This document shows, in pieces, positions 1 through 61,748 of a DNA stretch of 64,000 nucleotides. The stretch comes from Aphrophora alni (Eukaryota; Arthropoda; Insecta; Hemiptera; Aphrophoridae). The first letter of the stretch is position 1. Each line of letters begins with the position of its first letter. The stretch covers positions 85,584,890 to 85,648,889 of the forward strand of contig OY740774.1 in NCBI GenBank assembly GCA_963513935.1, in the 5' to 3' direction. The translations under genes and the position numbers were made by a program. Below the pieces are notes generated by a model that ran no database searches, was not told the origin of the DNA, and was given only the letters and a program-made list of their open reading frames with translations.

Positions 1-132
1 TGGCCTACTGGACGCATTCTGTCTTCATCTCCAGGAGAAGATGGAGTCGTACGTGTTGCCACTATAAAAACCAAGGATGGAGTTTTCACACGCCCTGCCG
101 TGAAACTTTTCCCCTTACCTCTCAGTAATTAA
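1..132 (+). CDS. BEL/Pao retrotransposon polyprotein, C-terminal end (partial)
   Basis: The first 43 codons are open from the window edge to TAA at 130-132. The product begins WPTGRILSSSPGEDGVVRVA and contains KDGVFTRPAVKLFPL. This is the C-terminal domain found after the integrase in BEL/Pao polyproteins (the DUF5641 pattern: W-P-x-G-R-I, G-D/K-G-x-V-R-V, R-P-x-x-K-L). The rest of the element lies outside the window. Confidence 0.85.
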   Translation, partial: WPTGRILSSSPGEDGVVRVATIKTKDGVFTRPAVKLFPLPLSN

Positions 133-316
133 ACCCTTATTTGTCACTAGAGAAACCTACCTTGTCTTCAATTCTATCATCATTCTCATTCGATGTCTTC
201 TTTCTTAAGCCGGATCATCTTCCTTCATCATTCATCCGTTTCAGCGCTTATTCCCTTTAGTGCTGGCTCTTTCATTTCTTCGTCTCTATAAACCGGTTGG
301 TTTATAGTCGGGGGTA

Positions 317-725
317 TGTTCAGTATTATCTACAGTTTAAAGTTCAGTTTCAATATTATACCGTTTCAACCGGAAGTCTGAGATCTCCAGCTGATTTGGG
401 GTATCCTTTGTCTCATATCAGCAGTCCAAGTTTCAACCTCAAACAGGTAGCTTAACGGTACTTCTTCATCCGCATACAATTCCGCATTTAAGTTTTCTTT
501 TTTTTTATACGCATTTCGGCCAACAATTTAGTTAATTATGACTCAGAAACAATTGTCATGTTTAGTTAATAAGAAGAACTCAAGTGTTTTTTGTTTGTGT
601 GTATGATTTAAAATTGTACTTAGTTTTGTGCGTTTAGAGCAGCTGTTCTCGCGTGTGCACACGGGAATTCTTGACGACAGGACATTGTCAAGAAAGGAAC
701 GCCGCCTCTACAAGGTACTGTGACA
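317..725 (+). repeat. Probable 3' LTR of the BEL/Pao element
   Basis: About 185 bp after the pol stop, a G-rich tract (tagtcggggg) precedes TGTTCAGTA at 317. A matching end TACTGTGACA finishes at 725. The ends form an imperfect inverted repeat (TGTTCAGTA / TGTCACAGTA) with TG...CA termini. The 5' LTR is outside the window, so the boundaries are inferred. Confidence 0.55.
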
Positions 726-1135
726 TTAGGTTTAACTAAACATGACAGCAAATTAATCAAAACCATTTTATTAGTTATTAAAAATTTCAAAATGTCAGTT
801 AACCTATTCATGTATTTTTCAATTCAGTCTTCTTCCCAATTTAAATTAAATTACTGAACCATCCGCTTATACCACAGTTGTCAAACCAACCGCAATATCG
901 AACATATAGTCTTTTATACCAAATTTCATGTTCTTATTTTAATATTTGTGACCGTTATTGTAGTTATGTAGAAACTACAATGACGACGGATTGATACCAA
1001 GTCAAAAATTACTTTTTCGATTTCCTGAGGAGAAAACAGATCGAAGAACAGTAAAAGAAAACAGATCGAAACTTTTGACGATAATCAAACTTACCCTATA
1101 CAGGGTAATTAAAATTTAAAACATCCACAAAAATA
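726..1135. other. Intervening sequence with no recognised gene
   Basis: A+T-rich sequence between the LTR and the hAT-type element. I see no coding segment or repeat I can name. Confidence 0.5.
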
Positions 1136-1143
1136 TTCTGCAC

Positions 1144-1808
1144 TAGGGCTGGGCCCGCTAACCGTCAACGTTGACCATCGTCAACGATCAACTCAGTTGA
1201 CGAAGAAGTGCATTAACTGCTAACGTTGATCATTTGCTTAGTGCTTGAAGGTGACGCATCAGTGGTTGTTTGTTAGCAACACCGGCCCACTCGATGCGCG
1301 CACACCCAGCTACACGTACATCTTTCAGTCGTGTGTTAGTTTAGTTGAGCAACTCAAGCGAATCAATTAACGTCAAGATTTATTCATCAACTGAATCAAC
1401 GTATGTTTCTGCTGTAGCCTACTATATTAGTTTGTTTTTTACTAAAACTATATAAAACGACGACTGGATAATACGAAAATAGTGTGGTGTAAATAACCAA
1501 TGTAATTTTATTTTATCACGCATTGGAATTATTGTAATAATTGATTATAATAACTGATTAATTAACTAGTATATAGTAATACAAATAACTCCAAAACTTA
1601 TTCCTCTGTAAATAATCAGTTTTTATTTATCTATGAAACAGGCGACAGTCGATTGATGACTAGAGCCTTCTCACTGAACAAACAAAGACGCTTGGTCTTC
1701 TGTTCTGTCTGGCAGGTTAACGTTAGCAGTTTTTTCCCCAACAGTTAATCACGCTCAATGTTAACTGGTGTTGACCTTGACCATTGTTAGCATTAACGCC
1801 CACCACTA
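1144..1808. mobile_element. Non-autonomous hAT-type element, 665 bp, with exact 8-bp target duplication
   Basis: The element is flanked by TTCTGCAC at 1136-1143 and again at 1809-1816. Its ends are TAGGGCTGGGC and, on the other strand, TAGTGGTGGGC, an 11-bp terminal inverted repeat with two mismatches. An 8-bp duplication and TAG-G-TGGGC termini are typical of hAT transposons. Both subterminal regions (about 1160-1230 and 1715-1795) are dense in GTTGAC/GTTAAC-type motifs in both orientations, the pattern of hAT transposase binding sites. No transposase is encoded. Confidence 0.85.
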
Positions 1809-1964
1809 TTCTGCACTTTATTGTTTTCGCTGAAACATTAATTTTGAATGAATTTCTTAAATATAAATTGAAAACCAATACACGTTTTAAACATTATGAT
1901 CAATGTACGTTAGGTGTCATACTTAATCATTTCTAATATGAAAATTAGTTTTAGAAATACTCAC

Positions 1965-2153
1965 TTCTTCATCATATGAGCGTTGGTGCTGGAGTGGTGT
2001 AGGAGTGCCCAAAAGAGATTCATTTATAATTTGACTAAGAATATCAGTAGCAGTGGCAGTTTCTTCATTTAATCGTCTTTCTGCTTCTTGGGTTGAAATG
2101 TATGGCGGTGGAGACTTTATACATTTTGATACCGGTGGAGGGATGAGTGTTTC
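1965..2153 (-). CDS. Candidate downstream exon 15 of ubinuclein
   Basis: A 189-nt open segment lies between acceptor TTTCTTGTTCAG and donor GTGAGTATT, phase 0 on both sides. The product has a Pro-rich start (LIPPPVSKCIKSPPPYI) and a helix-like block (ATATDILSQIINESL), which looks like a conserved short motif. The donor implies at least one more exon, which I could not find in 1-1964, so the gene probably continues beyond the left edge. Confidence 0.6.
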
Positions 2154-2539
2154 CTGAACAAGAAACATTGTTGTTGTTAAATAATAAAATTATTACAACT
2201 AGTCAACAAAATTATTGGTCATTACCTCCATATAAAATTTAAATTAAAGATTTGAGATAAAATAATGATTTCAATAAAATTTTGATAAAACATGAAGGCG
2301 GATCATATCGCATTCAGAATATACGGTTTATATATTTGACAATTTAATAAAGGACTTAGGTTAATTATTTGAAGTTAATAACCTATACATTTGATCAAAT
2401 TCTTTTAGGTTAATTTTATTGATGAAATTTTTTAATTTAGGTTTAATAAACATGTAAGAAATTTTTTCAATGAAATTACACGGTTTATTATTAAATGTTT
2501 CTACCTCCCCCCTCCGGTTTTTAAAGGCAAAAAACTCCC

Positions 2540-3105
2540 TAGCTTTGACAACCTTGGTTCAAGGCAACCAAGTACGCTGCATAGACTTTCAACAAGATGA
2601 TGCAATGCTGCAATATGTCATCGTGGTTCGGGATTACCTCAAAAACTTCTTCCAGATTTGAAGATAGGTCGAGGTGGACTGATGCATGGCCACTTCGTTC
2701 ACAAGATCTACCATCTTTTGAATTTTACTTTTGGGGATTTATCAATGATAAAGTTTATAAATTTTACTGGGTTGTCTCATTGACCCCAAAGTAAGAATCT
2801 ATGCCACGGTTGAAGAAATTATGTCTGATATACTGTTGTGGGTTCAACAGGAAATAGACTTAAGATGGGATGTCTGGAAAATGACCAATGGAAGTCACAT
2901 TGAACCAAACTAACTATAAAGTACAGATAAGAGTTTAATAGGCTCCATAGCTTATTAGTTTAGATTCTCCTATCCATGCAAAATCTATACTAAAGGTAAA
3001 AAAAAAGTGATGCTAGAAAGTGATTCCAAAACTAGTTGTTTAAGTAGTCTGAATAAATTTAAATGAATTTACAAAGTTGTAAAGTTCATTTTGAAGCACC
3101 CTATA
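2540..3105 (+). pseudogene. Mariner/Tc1-superfamily transposase remnant, C-terminal part
   Basis: Two overlapping frames carry pieces of one DDE transposase: FQQDDAMLQYVIVVRDYLKN at about 2588-2650, then SRWTDAWPLRSQDL and FEFYFWGFINDKVY, then a stretch ending WKMTNGSHIEPN near 2910. The order and spacing match the second catalytic Asp block and the S-P-D-L-x-x-x-D-F-x-x-W-G block of mariner-type enzymes, but the expected Asp in the latter is Glu. Frame changes show it is dead. The end TTGAAGCACCCTATA (about 3090-3105) resembles a terminal repeat. The left end is missing. Confidence 0.7.
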
Positions 3106-3109
3106 TTAA

Positions 3110-5405
3110 GTTTGTAATACCAAAAATGGTAATTTTAACCTAGATAACCAAAAAATGGTTATATTGAGATTTGAATATTTAAAGTAACCCGGGAAACGGT
3201 AAAGTTGAATAAGGGAGGGGGTTTCAGAAGTCAAAAGAATGACTCAATGTAAATGTTAAAACTAGGGTAATTAAATTTAAATATAGGTTTCCAAAATATT
3301 GATGTTATGTATAAAATATTAATCTTAAGTTGTAATAAATATTTAGGTAGTATTTGTATTGTGTTAGGCAAAGTAATTTGAACAGAGTCAGTGTTGCTAG
3401 GTGTGAGAATAATTCTCGCATACGTTGCATATTAAATAGGACGCTTGGTTTGGAAGCTGGAGAGAGAGACATGTGGTTTTTTCAGTCTTAGAGAGGGGTC
3501 TGAGGTGGTAGGACGTATATTCAGTATAGAGAAACTTATTCAAAATGTAGCAAAAGACAAGTAGTTAAAGTCGTACGGTGACATTTAGTTCAATGATTGA
3601 TGTTTTTCAGTGAAAGAAGTTTCAGAACATTAATAGTGACGATTCAGTGAGTTCAGAAACAGTTTGACGTGGTAAGACTTAGTTTTTGGACAATAACCAT
3701 TGGTAAAGTGATGAAAATCTCTGTACAAACCATGAATTTAAAAAGGACAATTGATCGTCAAGTATATAGAATTGAATCTGCAAGGTCTTTACAACACAGG
3801 ACGAAAGGAACTCAACACGTGGAGGCTTCCAATCTACTGGATCGGTTATGCGGTAACAAAAAATAAAAAATCAGAGACACTTTCATAAAAAATAATTATG
3901 TAAAAGAAAAAGAACTTTTTATATGAACTTTCTAAATGTATTTAAATGTATAATCTTTGTTTAATAATTAGTCATTCAAATAACTTAATTTCATGTTAAT
4001 AATAATAATAATAATAATAATCTTTGTTACGTGAGAATTTTAAAGCTCACCATAAAAAATAATTTTCTTTCAAGTTGCAACTACTAATTTTAGAATTATA
4101 AAAAAGAATTTAAGCCTCTAAGGCAGAATTTAAAATCAAAGGATACTGAGATATCAAATAGTAGTAAGATATATATTATGAACATGTATGTATAACTTTG
4201 TATAAATGTTAATACTTAATTCAATAAATTATGTTCAATTTCAGCACAACAAAATAAGATTTTTTTTTTATTTCACCGAGAACCACTGAAGTACACTTTT
4301 AAAAGGATTTGCGACCCTGAGAGATTTTAATAATAACAATTAACTTCTTTTTTTTAAAAATTGGTAAGCTAACGCTACCTGGCGCCCATAAAGCTTGGCA
4401 TATTTTCATAAATAATAATAATAAAAATTTACTTTCAATTTTTTTAAATAAAAATAAGAACTCTTCAAGTAAAACAAGTGTATATTTTATATTTATTACA
4501 AGTTCAACTAAAAATAATGTATTTAATAGGTTTGTTCTGTATAATATCCTTTTAAAAATAATGAAAAATTATGCTTCATCCAACCCCCCCCCCCCCAAAT
4601 AACACACCTATAACCAATCATTTCACCATTACTATCACTATCAAAATCTACCCAAAATTTTGTAGTAATTACTCAAGTAACAAATGTTTAGAAGACATAT
4701 TTCTAAAAAAAAAACAAACTAAAATATGTATTGTTTACTATTTAAAGAAAGTTGAGTCGACTCAACATTTTATATTCATTTTTGACATGATGAAGGAAAA
4801 CAAGAGAAATTTCCACATACATTTTTTTTGTGGTTTTAGAAAAAACTTAACACACCAATCGTGTTACTACATGGTCATTCTCACTATCCATATCTAAACC
4901 AAAATATTGTGAAAATTCTTATAATTAATTACTAATGTCACGAACATAATAATCCATATTTCATAATAAAAATGTGGGAAAACATTAACACTGAACTAAA
5001 AGATATTGTGTATTCCGTAACTAACAGCTCAACTATCTAGATTCATGTTCGACATGATGAAAAAAAAAGAAAGAAAAAAAAATTATATAATGTTATGTTG
5101 CAATGCACTACACACTAATGACATGTAGAATATGTGAAAACTAAACAATAATCAATTATTACCAAAGATTATTGTCATGTATAAGCGACAGTAAAAAAAA
5201 AAAAAAAAAAAAAAAAATAGGCCTAAAGGAAAAGTTGGCGACGTGTCAGACATAATGATATACATTGCTTTTCACATTGCATGTTAGAAGCAATGTCACT
5301 TTTCAATGTCTTAATTTACAATAATGAGTTTATATGTCAATTTCCTCTCCAATAGATATCCCACCCTCCCCAAATTATCCAAAACCATTTGGTTCTTAAT
5401 ACTGA
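3110..5405. other. Candidate intron 14: no recognised gene; simple repeats
   Basis: The stretch contains an (AAT)n run at about 3996-4021, a C run near 4585, a poly-A run at 5193-5218 and several A/T homopolymers. A block at 3360-3870 is less A+T-rich than its surroundings and could be part of an unrecognised repeat. I found no splice-bounded coding segment. Confidence 0.5.
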
Positions 5406-5410
5406 ATTAC

Positions 5411-5581
5411 CTTTTCATGGTTATGTTTTTTCTTAGATTTTGATTTCTTGTGTTCCACATTGTTGGCAGTACTTTCATCATGTCTTGCTGGTTCTTGAGT
5501 TAGGCTAGTCTTTATTACACAATCTGCTTGACTATCTTGGAGTATTCTTTGCTTGCGACTCATCAACAGAGAAACCATGGC
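5411..5581 (-). CDS. Candidate downstream exon 14 of ubinuclein
   Basis: A 171-nt open segment is bounded by acceptor CATTTCACAG and donor GTAATTC and is phase 0 on both sides. It encodes AMVSLLMSRKQRILQDSQAD and a basic end (KKSKSKKKHNHEK). Joining the alternative donor in exon 13 (phase 0) to this exon keeps the frame. I infer that it belongs to a long ubinuclein isoform, because strand, phase and composition agree. An independent gene to the left is the alternative. Confidence 0.6.
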
Positions 5582-6223
5582 CTGTGAAATGGTGTATTAA
5601 AGTGTTGTTTTATAAGTCATACAACCTTACGTTAAAAAACAACCATAGAGAAGCAGTTAAATTTAATGCCATCATGCACAAGTTTCTGCTAGTTTTGGAC
5701 TTTCAAGAAACAAATAATTTGTATGAAAAATAAACTAGACTAAATACTGGGGTATTGGGGAAGTGTGAGGGAGGATATAATAGTCAAATAGTGTAGGATA
5801 TAGATGGGAATTGTGATAATATGGTGCTAATACTGGTCAGTGCAGATAAAATATCGACATTAACAATAAACGGTGAAAAAACATTCTTATTCACCCATCC
5901 CCAAACAAAAAATAAAAACAAACCAAAACTAATTAAATAGTTATAAATATGTGGCCAAAAACATTTGATACTTACGAACATAATTTAAGTAATAACGCAT
6001 ACAAATTACAACTATAGAATTTTAACATTATAACTATATTTTTATTATATGTACGTGTATAGTGTTTAGTGTCACACCATATATGAGGACTACTTTTATT
6101 GACTTACCACATTACTTTTTTTATACGACATATATATGTGAGAAATGTAATTTGTACATTAACTACAGTAGGATAGTATAAGAGATCAGATCATTTGGAC
6201 TTTGCAGAGGGCAATTGCTTTAA

Positions 6224-8259
6224 CCCATTAGTTCCCAACGTTGCGTAAACGAAACATTTTTATGAATATTTTTTTAAAAATATGTCATTGAATAAAATAA
6301 CATTTTTACTGTTACAAGTTATTCAAAACATAACAAAGAATAATGTTTTGTATGAAAAATGTCGATAAAATCAAAAAGTGTCTTTTGTAAAAAAGTAGAA
6401 CTATGGCGAAATTTTGGATTTCTTTCCCCGTATTTTTGTTTATTTATTTGTCCAATGGAGAATACAATGGGAATTTCTAAGTTATCAATTTATATTGCCC
6501 TGACCTTTACTAAAGAAGATATAACATAATATTTGAAAAAGAGTTTATAGTTTTTGCATGTCTGACCTGTTTTATTATTGTTGCGTCTACGCAACGTTGG
6601 GATTCCCAGGCAGAAAGCGCCAATAGAACCACAGAATGAAGATCAAAATAATTTGGAAGAAATTGAAAATAGAATTGGCGGTAAATCCCCTTATGAAGTG
6701 TTTTCATTGTACTTTACTGATGAAGTTTGGAATAAAATAATTTCTTATACAAATAAATATGCTCACGATAACAATCGGCATTCATTTGGAATTGACGGAA
6801 CTAGCATAAAGCGATTTTTCGGGATCCTTATTTTTTCTGGGTATCATACGTTACCAGCTTCTAAACTGTATTGGTCAAAAGATGAGGACAAAGGAATAAC
6901 GTTAGTTAGAAATTGTATGAGTAGGAAAAGATTCGATTCTATAAAGCAAAACACATTTTTCAGATAATAATCAACTTGATAAAAGCGACAGATTTTCAAA
7001 ACTAAGACCTCTTTTGGATTTGATAAATGAAAAGAACATGCAATTTGGAGTATTCTCTCACAATCTGTCTATCGATGAGGAAATGGTGCCATATTTTGGA
7101 AGACATAGTTGTAAGATGTATATCTGGGGAAAACGAATTAGGTTCGGTTTCAAACTATGGTGTCTATGTAGTTCCAATTGTTACTTGTACAAATTCATAC
7201 CTTATGGTGGAAAAACCACCAGTTATGAAAACGAATTGGGTCTGGGGAAAACGTTGTACTTGAACTATTGTCAGTTGTTCAGAAACCATCAGCTCATCGC
7301 ATATTTTTTGACAACTTCTTCTCTTCGTACAACTTATTTTGTTTGCTGAACGAAAAGGGGTTTTACGCTACTGGGACAATTCGGGAAAACCGTACTTGTA
7401 ATAGCACAATGGAAACTGTGAGAAAAATAAAGAGAAAGAATCGTGGTAGTTACGATTTAAATGAACAAAACATTTTGTTAGTTAGATGGAACGACAATTC
7501 TGTGGTGACAGTTGCAACCAATAACTGTACAATTGAACCTCTAGTAGGGGCAATACGATACAACAGAAAAGAAAAAAAGGACAATTCAATTCCTCAGCCA
7601 AAAGTTATAGCTGAGTATAATCAGCATATGGGAGGTGTAGATTTACATGATAATGGAATATCCAACTATAGAATAAACGTAAAAGGAAAAACGTGGTGGT
7701 GGCCCCTCTTTGTAAATTTGATTGACAGTGTTATTGTAAATTCTTGGAAAATATACAATTTGGCAAACAAATCAAAATTGTCACAGTTAGAATTTAAATC
7801 TTACATAGCAGTTACTCTTATGAAAATGGATGACACTCAAGGAGGAGATATAGCGGGACCAAGTGATTATATAAACGTTCCTTCAAGACCAAATTATGGA
7901 GGACCATCTAAAAGTGCATTACCCATGGAAATTCGGTTTGATAAAGTCGGCCACGTGATAGTAGAGGAGAAAAATAAGGCAAGAAGAAGATGTAGACAAT
8001 GCCAAAGCAACACAATATACATGTGTCCTAAGTGTCAAGTGCATCTTCACGTTAACTGTTTTGAACTATTCCACACAAAAAAATAATGTTTGTTTTGCTA
8101 TAATCCCAACGTTGCGTATACGCAACATTTTTTTTAAGCATAAAATAAAAACTTGTATTTTTGTTAACTAACTAAACAGTTATTTGAATGTATATTTAGT
8201 AATAAAATGCACTAATAACATAAAATTAGTTTTATTTTCAAACCTTGGGAACTAATGGG
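6224..8259 (+). mobile_element. piggyBac-type transposon, 2036 bp, between TTAA sites
   Basis: TTAA occurs at 6220-6223 and 8260-8263. Between them the ends are CCCATTAGTTCCCAA and its inverted copy, a terminal inverted repeat of about 15 bp. TTAA targets and CCC-type ends are diagnostic of piggyBac. A subterminal block CCCAACGTTGCGTA near 6233 recurs in the same orientation near 8105, and inverted at about 6579-6603. The element is complete at its ends but its transposase is frameshifted. Confidence 0.93.
6578..8086 (+). pseudogene. piggyBac transposase, broken by two single-base frameshifts
   Basis: Three consecutive frames carry one DDE_Tnp_1_7 transposase. The first (6578-6967) has YEVFSLYFTDEVWNKIISYT and SIKRFFGILIFSGYHTLP. 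The second (about 6960-7245) has LSIDEEMVPYFGRHSCKM with the first catalytic Asp. The third (about 7268-8086) has FFDNFFSSYN and GGVDLHDN with the second and third Asp, then a C-terminal Cys/His cluster (CRQC, CPKC, H-x-x-C). The first shift lies at a T run near 6957, the second at GGGGAAAAC near 7247. About 80 N-terminal residues expected for the family are absent. The few lesions imply a fairly recent death. Confidence 0.9.
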
Positions 8260-8263
8260 TTAA

Positions 8264-10495
8264 TGATTTGTAAAAGAGAAAGTATGAACTCCGACGTGGG
8301 ATCCTGGAGAAGTAGGCCGAAGATTAACACAATGAAAATTTTTTTCTCTCTATATTTGACAGGCAATTTGTGAACTGTTTGTAATACAACAGACAATATT
8401 GATATTGTTCAAGCTACTGTCATAAGAAGCCTATATGTTCAATCTGTTTATCACGGAATGTCTTTACAATTACATAGTTCTAGTGTTCAAAGAATATTAG
8501 TACAGGATTTACATTACCATTCATAAAAGTTGCAGCTCGTCTAAGAATTAAAACCCAACGATCACTTTTGTGAACGAATGCTTGTAAAAATAAACCAGGA
8601 CAATTAGTTTATTAACAATTTGTGGATGTTCAATGAAACCCATTTCTAATGGATTTGTAATAAACAAAATTTCGTTATTGTGCATAATAAAATTTCATCA
8701 CACACCAACAAAATTCGTCATAGGCCGTTATTCTGTTGAGGACGGGGATAGTCTTGCGATTACAATCACATCGGATTAGAATGTAACCACGCTGGAAATC
8801 TGGGTTGCTTATAAACTACCTGGTTTATAATCCCACACAGTATAATTTTGAGAAATAATGAATTCCAAGGCCTTCAAGATCCTCTCATATGACAGTGTGC
8901 GATTTCTTTTTGTGAACTTCTTTAACTGTATTACAGTCAAACTACTACAACGGAAGAATTGAAAGCTAAGATCTGAGACACAATAACTGATGAAATGTTA
9001 ATGCAAACCTTGTACAATTTCACTAAGAGACTGTAGGAGTGCTTGAGCAGAAATTGACCTCATCTGTAAGTTGTCAACACCAAGAAATAAATTTACTGTG
9101 TGTAACATTAAGTTACATGATTTTTACTATAAAGTGACAATAATAATATTATTTTTCATAACAATACATTTCTTAAATTTCCCATTCATCAGAATCACAC
9201 TCTACTATGTATTAGTAAGAATTATAATGCAAATAGAAAAAAATATCTACTACAGTAAGTTTTCTTAAATTCATTTATGATTTAATTAAATAAACAAACA
9301 TTATTAACAAAATTACAATACAATTTAACAAATTATGCTGAAAAAAAAATAGCATGTATTTGTTATTAGGTATAATATATATATATTTTTAAACAGTAAA
9401 ATAAACATTTAAGGACCTATAATATTTGTACTAATTAAACGTTCAAGTATTTAATGAAAAAGAACAATTTGAAAATATTAAAGGACCTAATACAAAGTCA
9501 TAGAAAAAGGTTAGGATTTTAAAAATATTCCAAAAAAGTTTAAACTGAAATGGTTAAAATGGAAAGAAATGTTGCAAGTTTTTTCACCATACGGAAAGTG
9601 GCGAATTTATGACTTTGACAATGCATTAGTCTTCAATGCACCAGCCATGTTAAAGAGTTATAGGCTTAGGCCTTTACTTCTAAACAGAGAAAACATTTAT
9701 ATAAATATGGTAAATTTTGTTTCCTTCCAGATAAAAAAAAAAAAAAAAGTTTGAACCGAATTATTTCATAAGAACACAATTGTCCGCCAGCACATTTAAA
9801 CTACATGATAAATTTTCAAAAAGTTGGCTAGACCTATCTTTCGGCCTCCCAGAAACTGTTCCAACTAAAATTGACTTTTTTCTAAAGGTATATTAAAAAT
9901 ATTGTGTAGTGAGTAAATGCGTGATATGGTACATATTTGCAGAGCAAAAATCACTGCTATTATTACAATGGAAATGTCAGACATAATTGGGCGTAAGATT
10001 GACTATTTATTTAAAGCCCGTTGAACCATAGGTATAAAGCCCGTTCTTTAAAATTTATTACAGGTATAAAATTTCAAAAAAAATTATGAATATTTAAACA
10101 CTATAATTAAGTCAATCATTGAAATATTTTTATAATATCCTGCCAATTTTTTTCGATGTCTCTGTATGATAGAACAAATTCACAAGAATGAAATTATAAA
10201 AAAAAAAAATAATAAATAAATAAAATAACAATTATATAATTAATAAAGGCCTTAATAAAATTTAAAATAACTTTTTACCAATAAATTCAAATAGATAAGG
10301 TTTCAAAAGCATAAATTATATGTCGAATAAATATAAATAAGATGAACCACACAAACAAGATGTGGTAGGCCTATATTAGAACAATACAAATATGAAAGCT
10401 TGAAAAGCAAATTTTTTAAATTAAAATAAACAGCTTAAATTCCAACCACCAAGCAACAAAAACAAAGCTTTATGCATGCATTTCTTAAAAGTAAG
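8264..10495. other. Candidate intron 13, left part: no recognised gene
   Basis: A+T-rich sequence with a short (TA)n near 9370 and poly-A runs near 9731 and 10198. No splice-bounded coding segment or named element was recognised. Sequences complementary to AATAAA (tttatt) at about 10003 and 10053 could serve as polyadenylation signals for the short ubinuclein form, but such hexamers are expected by chance here. Confidence 0.45.
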
Positions 10496-10502
10496 CTTAT
10501 TT

Positions 10503-59731
<49,229 letters not shown>

Positions 59732-59960
59732 TATACACAAGATACATTGATATTAAATTAAAAATTGCACAGTTTTCCACTCCAACACTTTCAAAACCTA
59801 CACACACATGTCGCCATCTTCGGCTCAACTGTGACTTACGGCTATAGAATGCGCGCCAGTAGTAAAACAAACTGGACAACTGCATTCTGGGAAATTAATT
59901 GAGTACGTTCCGTGAAACAGTCAAACATCTGAGTGGTTCCAGGTTCAACTACGTCTTTGA
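59732..59960 (-). promoter_or_regulatory. 5' UTR and promoter region of ubinuclein, with a YY1-like site
   Basis: Immediately upstream of the start codon the base composition is less A+T-rich. The minus strand contains AAGATGGCGACATGTG at about 59805-59820, a match to the YY1/Pleiohomeotic core (AAGATGGC), which often lies near transcription starts of housekeeping genes. No TATA box is obvious. The exact start site cannot be seen from sequence alone. Confidence 0.45.
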
Positions 59961-60578
59961 ACGTAGTAAATAAATTTGTTGTTGTATAAATATATATATA
60001 TAATGTTATATGCTTACCTCATGAAGAAATAATGGAAAACGTTTAACAGTATTGAAGGCAGTGGAGTAGTTAAACCAGAATACCAGAATAACAGTTTCAG
60101 TTTCAAAGTTTCCATATCCATACTGAAAGCTGCACTGACAAATTAAGAGGATACAATACAAACGATTTCTTTTGCGAATGAAAATAGTGTTTTATAAGAT
60201 GCAATTACGATTATTGAAGTGAACAATTTCTACATTCAAATGGACAAACAATTTTTACAAAGGTTTGTGAACAGGTGGATTAAATTTTAGTTGATAGGTC
60301 TTCTTTATTTTAAAATCGACATACTGACCTCATTATCTGTGTTACTGTTAATTTTTATATTTGCTTAGCCTATAGGCAAGCAAATAGTATTCAAATACTA
60401 TAAAATTTGAATTAGGCATAGGCATAGTAGTCATGTTGGTTAGGTTATTTCTGTGGTGGTCCTGAGGTTTAATTTACTATAACAGACAAGTTTTCCTTTT
60501 ACTTGTAGGGCCTAATTAAAAAAATTATTTTACTTACATATTGTTAATTCATTGTTTAAGGCATAGAATTTTTGGTGG

Positions 60579-61263
60579 AAAATATGCAGGAGATTTGTCC
60601 CATCGATTTAAGTGCCAAATTCGGCATTTCGTCTTCAAAATAGCGATTTTTCGATAATTTCGATCATTCTTAACAAAGCTAGTCACTTTTTATGTTTCAC
60701 AATTCATTATTTCTGTCTGAAAACAGTGATTTAAAATAACTGTTTTATGCCATTTTGAGGTTATTTCAACACATTTTATCAATTTTAAGTAAAATCTATC
60801 ATTGTTGTTTTAGCCTACTCTGCAAAAATAGTTCTCTTTTAAAAACTGTTAAACAGTGATTGTATCATTTAGAATCAATCATGTCTTGTATATGGGTTAC
60901 CTAACTACAGCTAGTTAAAGAACTACAGGTCAAGAAAGGTCATTATATATTTATTTAGATATTTACCTTACCTATAGCCTAATTCTTGTACTAGGTCTGG
61001 GTTTCAGAGACCTAGTCATCATGGATTTTATATCATAGAGGCGTAGCAATATCAACATGTATTAGTGAATGAAATGTGTACCCCCCCACGAGTGATTTCA
61101 ATATGGCTACATGATAGAATATGTAACAAATTTGACAATTTTAAAGATTATGAGAGATAAAAAACCACTAGCTTTGTTACGAATTGTTGGAAAAACTCTA
61201 TTTTGAAGACGAAATGCCGAGATTTCACACTTAAATCGATCGGACAACTCTCCTGCATATTTA
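60579..61263. mobile_element. Foldback-type element with about 100-bp inverted arms
   Basis: The left arm 60579-60684 (aaatatgcaggaga, atcgatttaagtg, ggcatttcgtcttcaaaatag, taacaaagctagt) has an inverted counterpart at 61163-61263 (actagctttgtta, ctattttgaagacgaaatgcc, cacttaaatcgat, ctcctgcatattt). The interior of about 480 bp has no coding potential. A MITE-like or foldback transposon is the simplest reading. I could not identify a target duplication. Confidence 0.7.
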
Positions 61264-61748
61264 CCCTCATTTCTCTTTTAATGCAAAGTGGGTGCAGCCC
61301 CCCCACATCATTCCATGTGCCCTGTTGCTAAAAGTCACGATGGGCCCCTCTCTTACTACCAAGAAAAGAAATTAATTACTATGAGTATATTAGCCTAATG
61401 GCTAGGCTAATGCATATTGAGTATGTATTGATGCATTTGTATTAGCCTATTATTATATCATTCTGTGTTCTGATACATTGAGAACACATCGTAATTTTAT
61501 CATTGAGATATTGAGAAGCAGATGATACAACCTTTAGGTAAAAATGAAGTAAGCAAAGCAAATACATGTTTATAAAGAAAAAAATTAATGAAGGAAAATC
61601 TAATAAGTATTTCACAAAAATTGGTCATACTAATAGCTTACTAAAAATCAACTTAAATTCAAAGCTAAAAACCAAGAACATAAAAATGAAAGTTAAATGT
61701 TGCATTGTAGTGTTTCTGAGTTCTGATAATTTATTGAAAGAATGAAAG

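Noticed and set aside
4571..4897. 108-codon plus-strand open frame
   Set aside because: Low-complexity A+T-rich sequence starting at a C run, no similarity recognised.
59732..59740. A start three codons upstream of the chosen ubinuclein start
   Set aside because: The codon at 59740 is TTG, not ATG. The first ATG in frame is at 59731.
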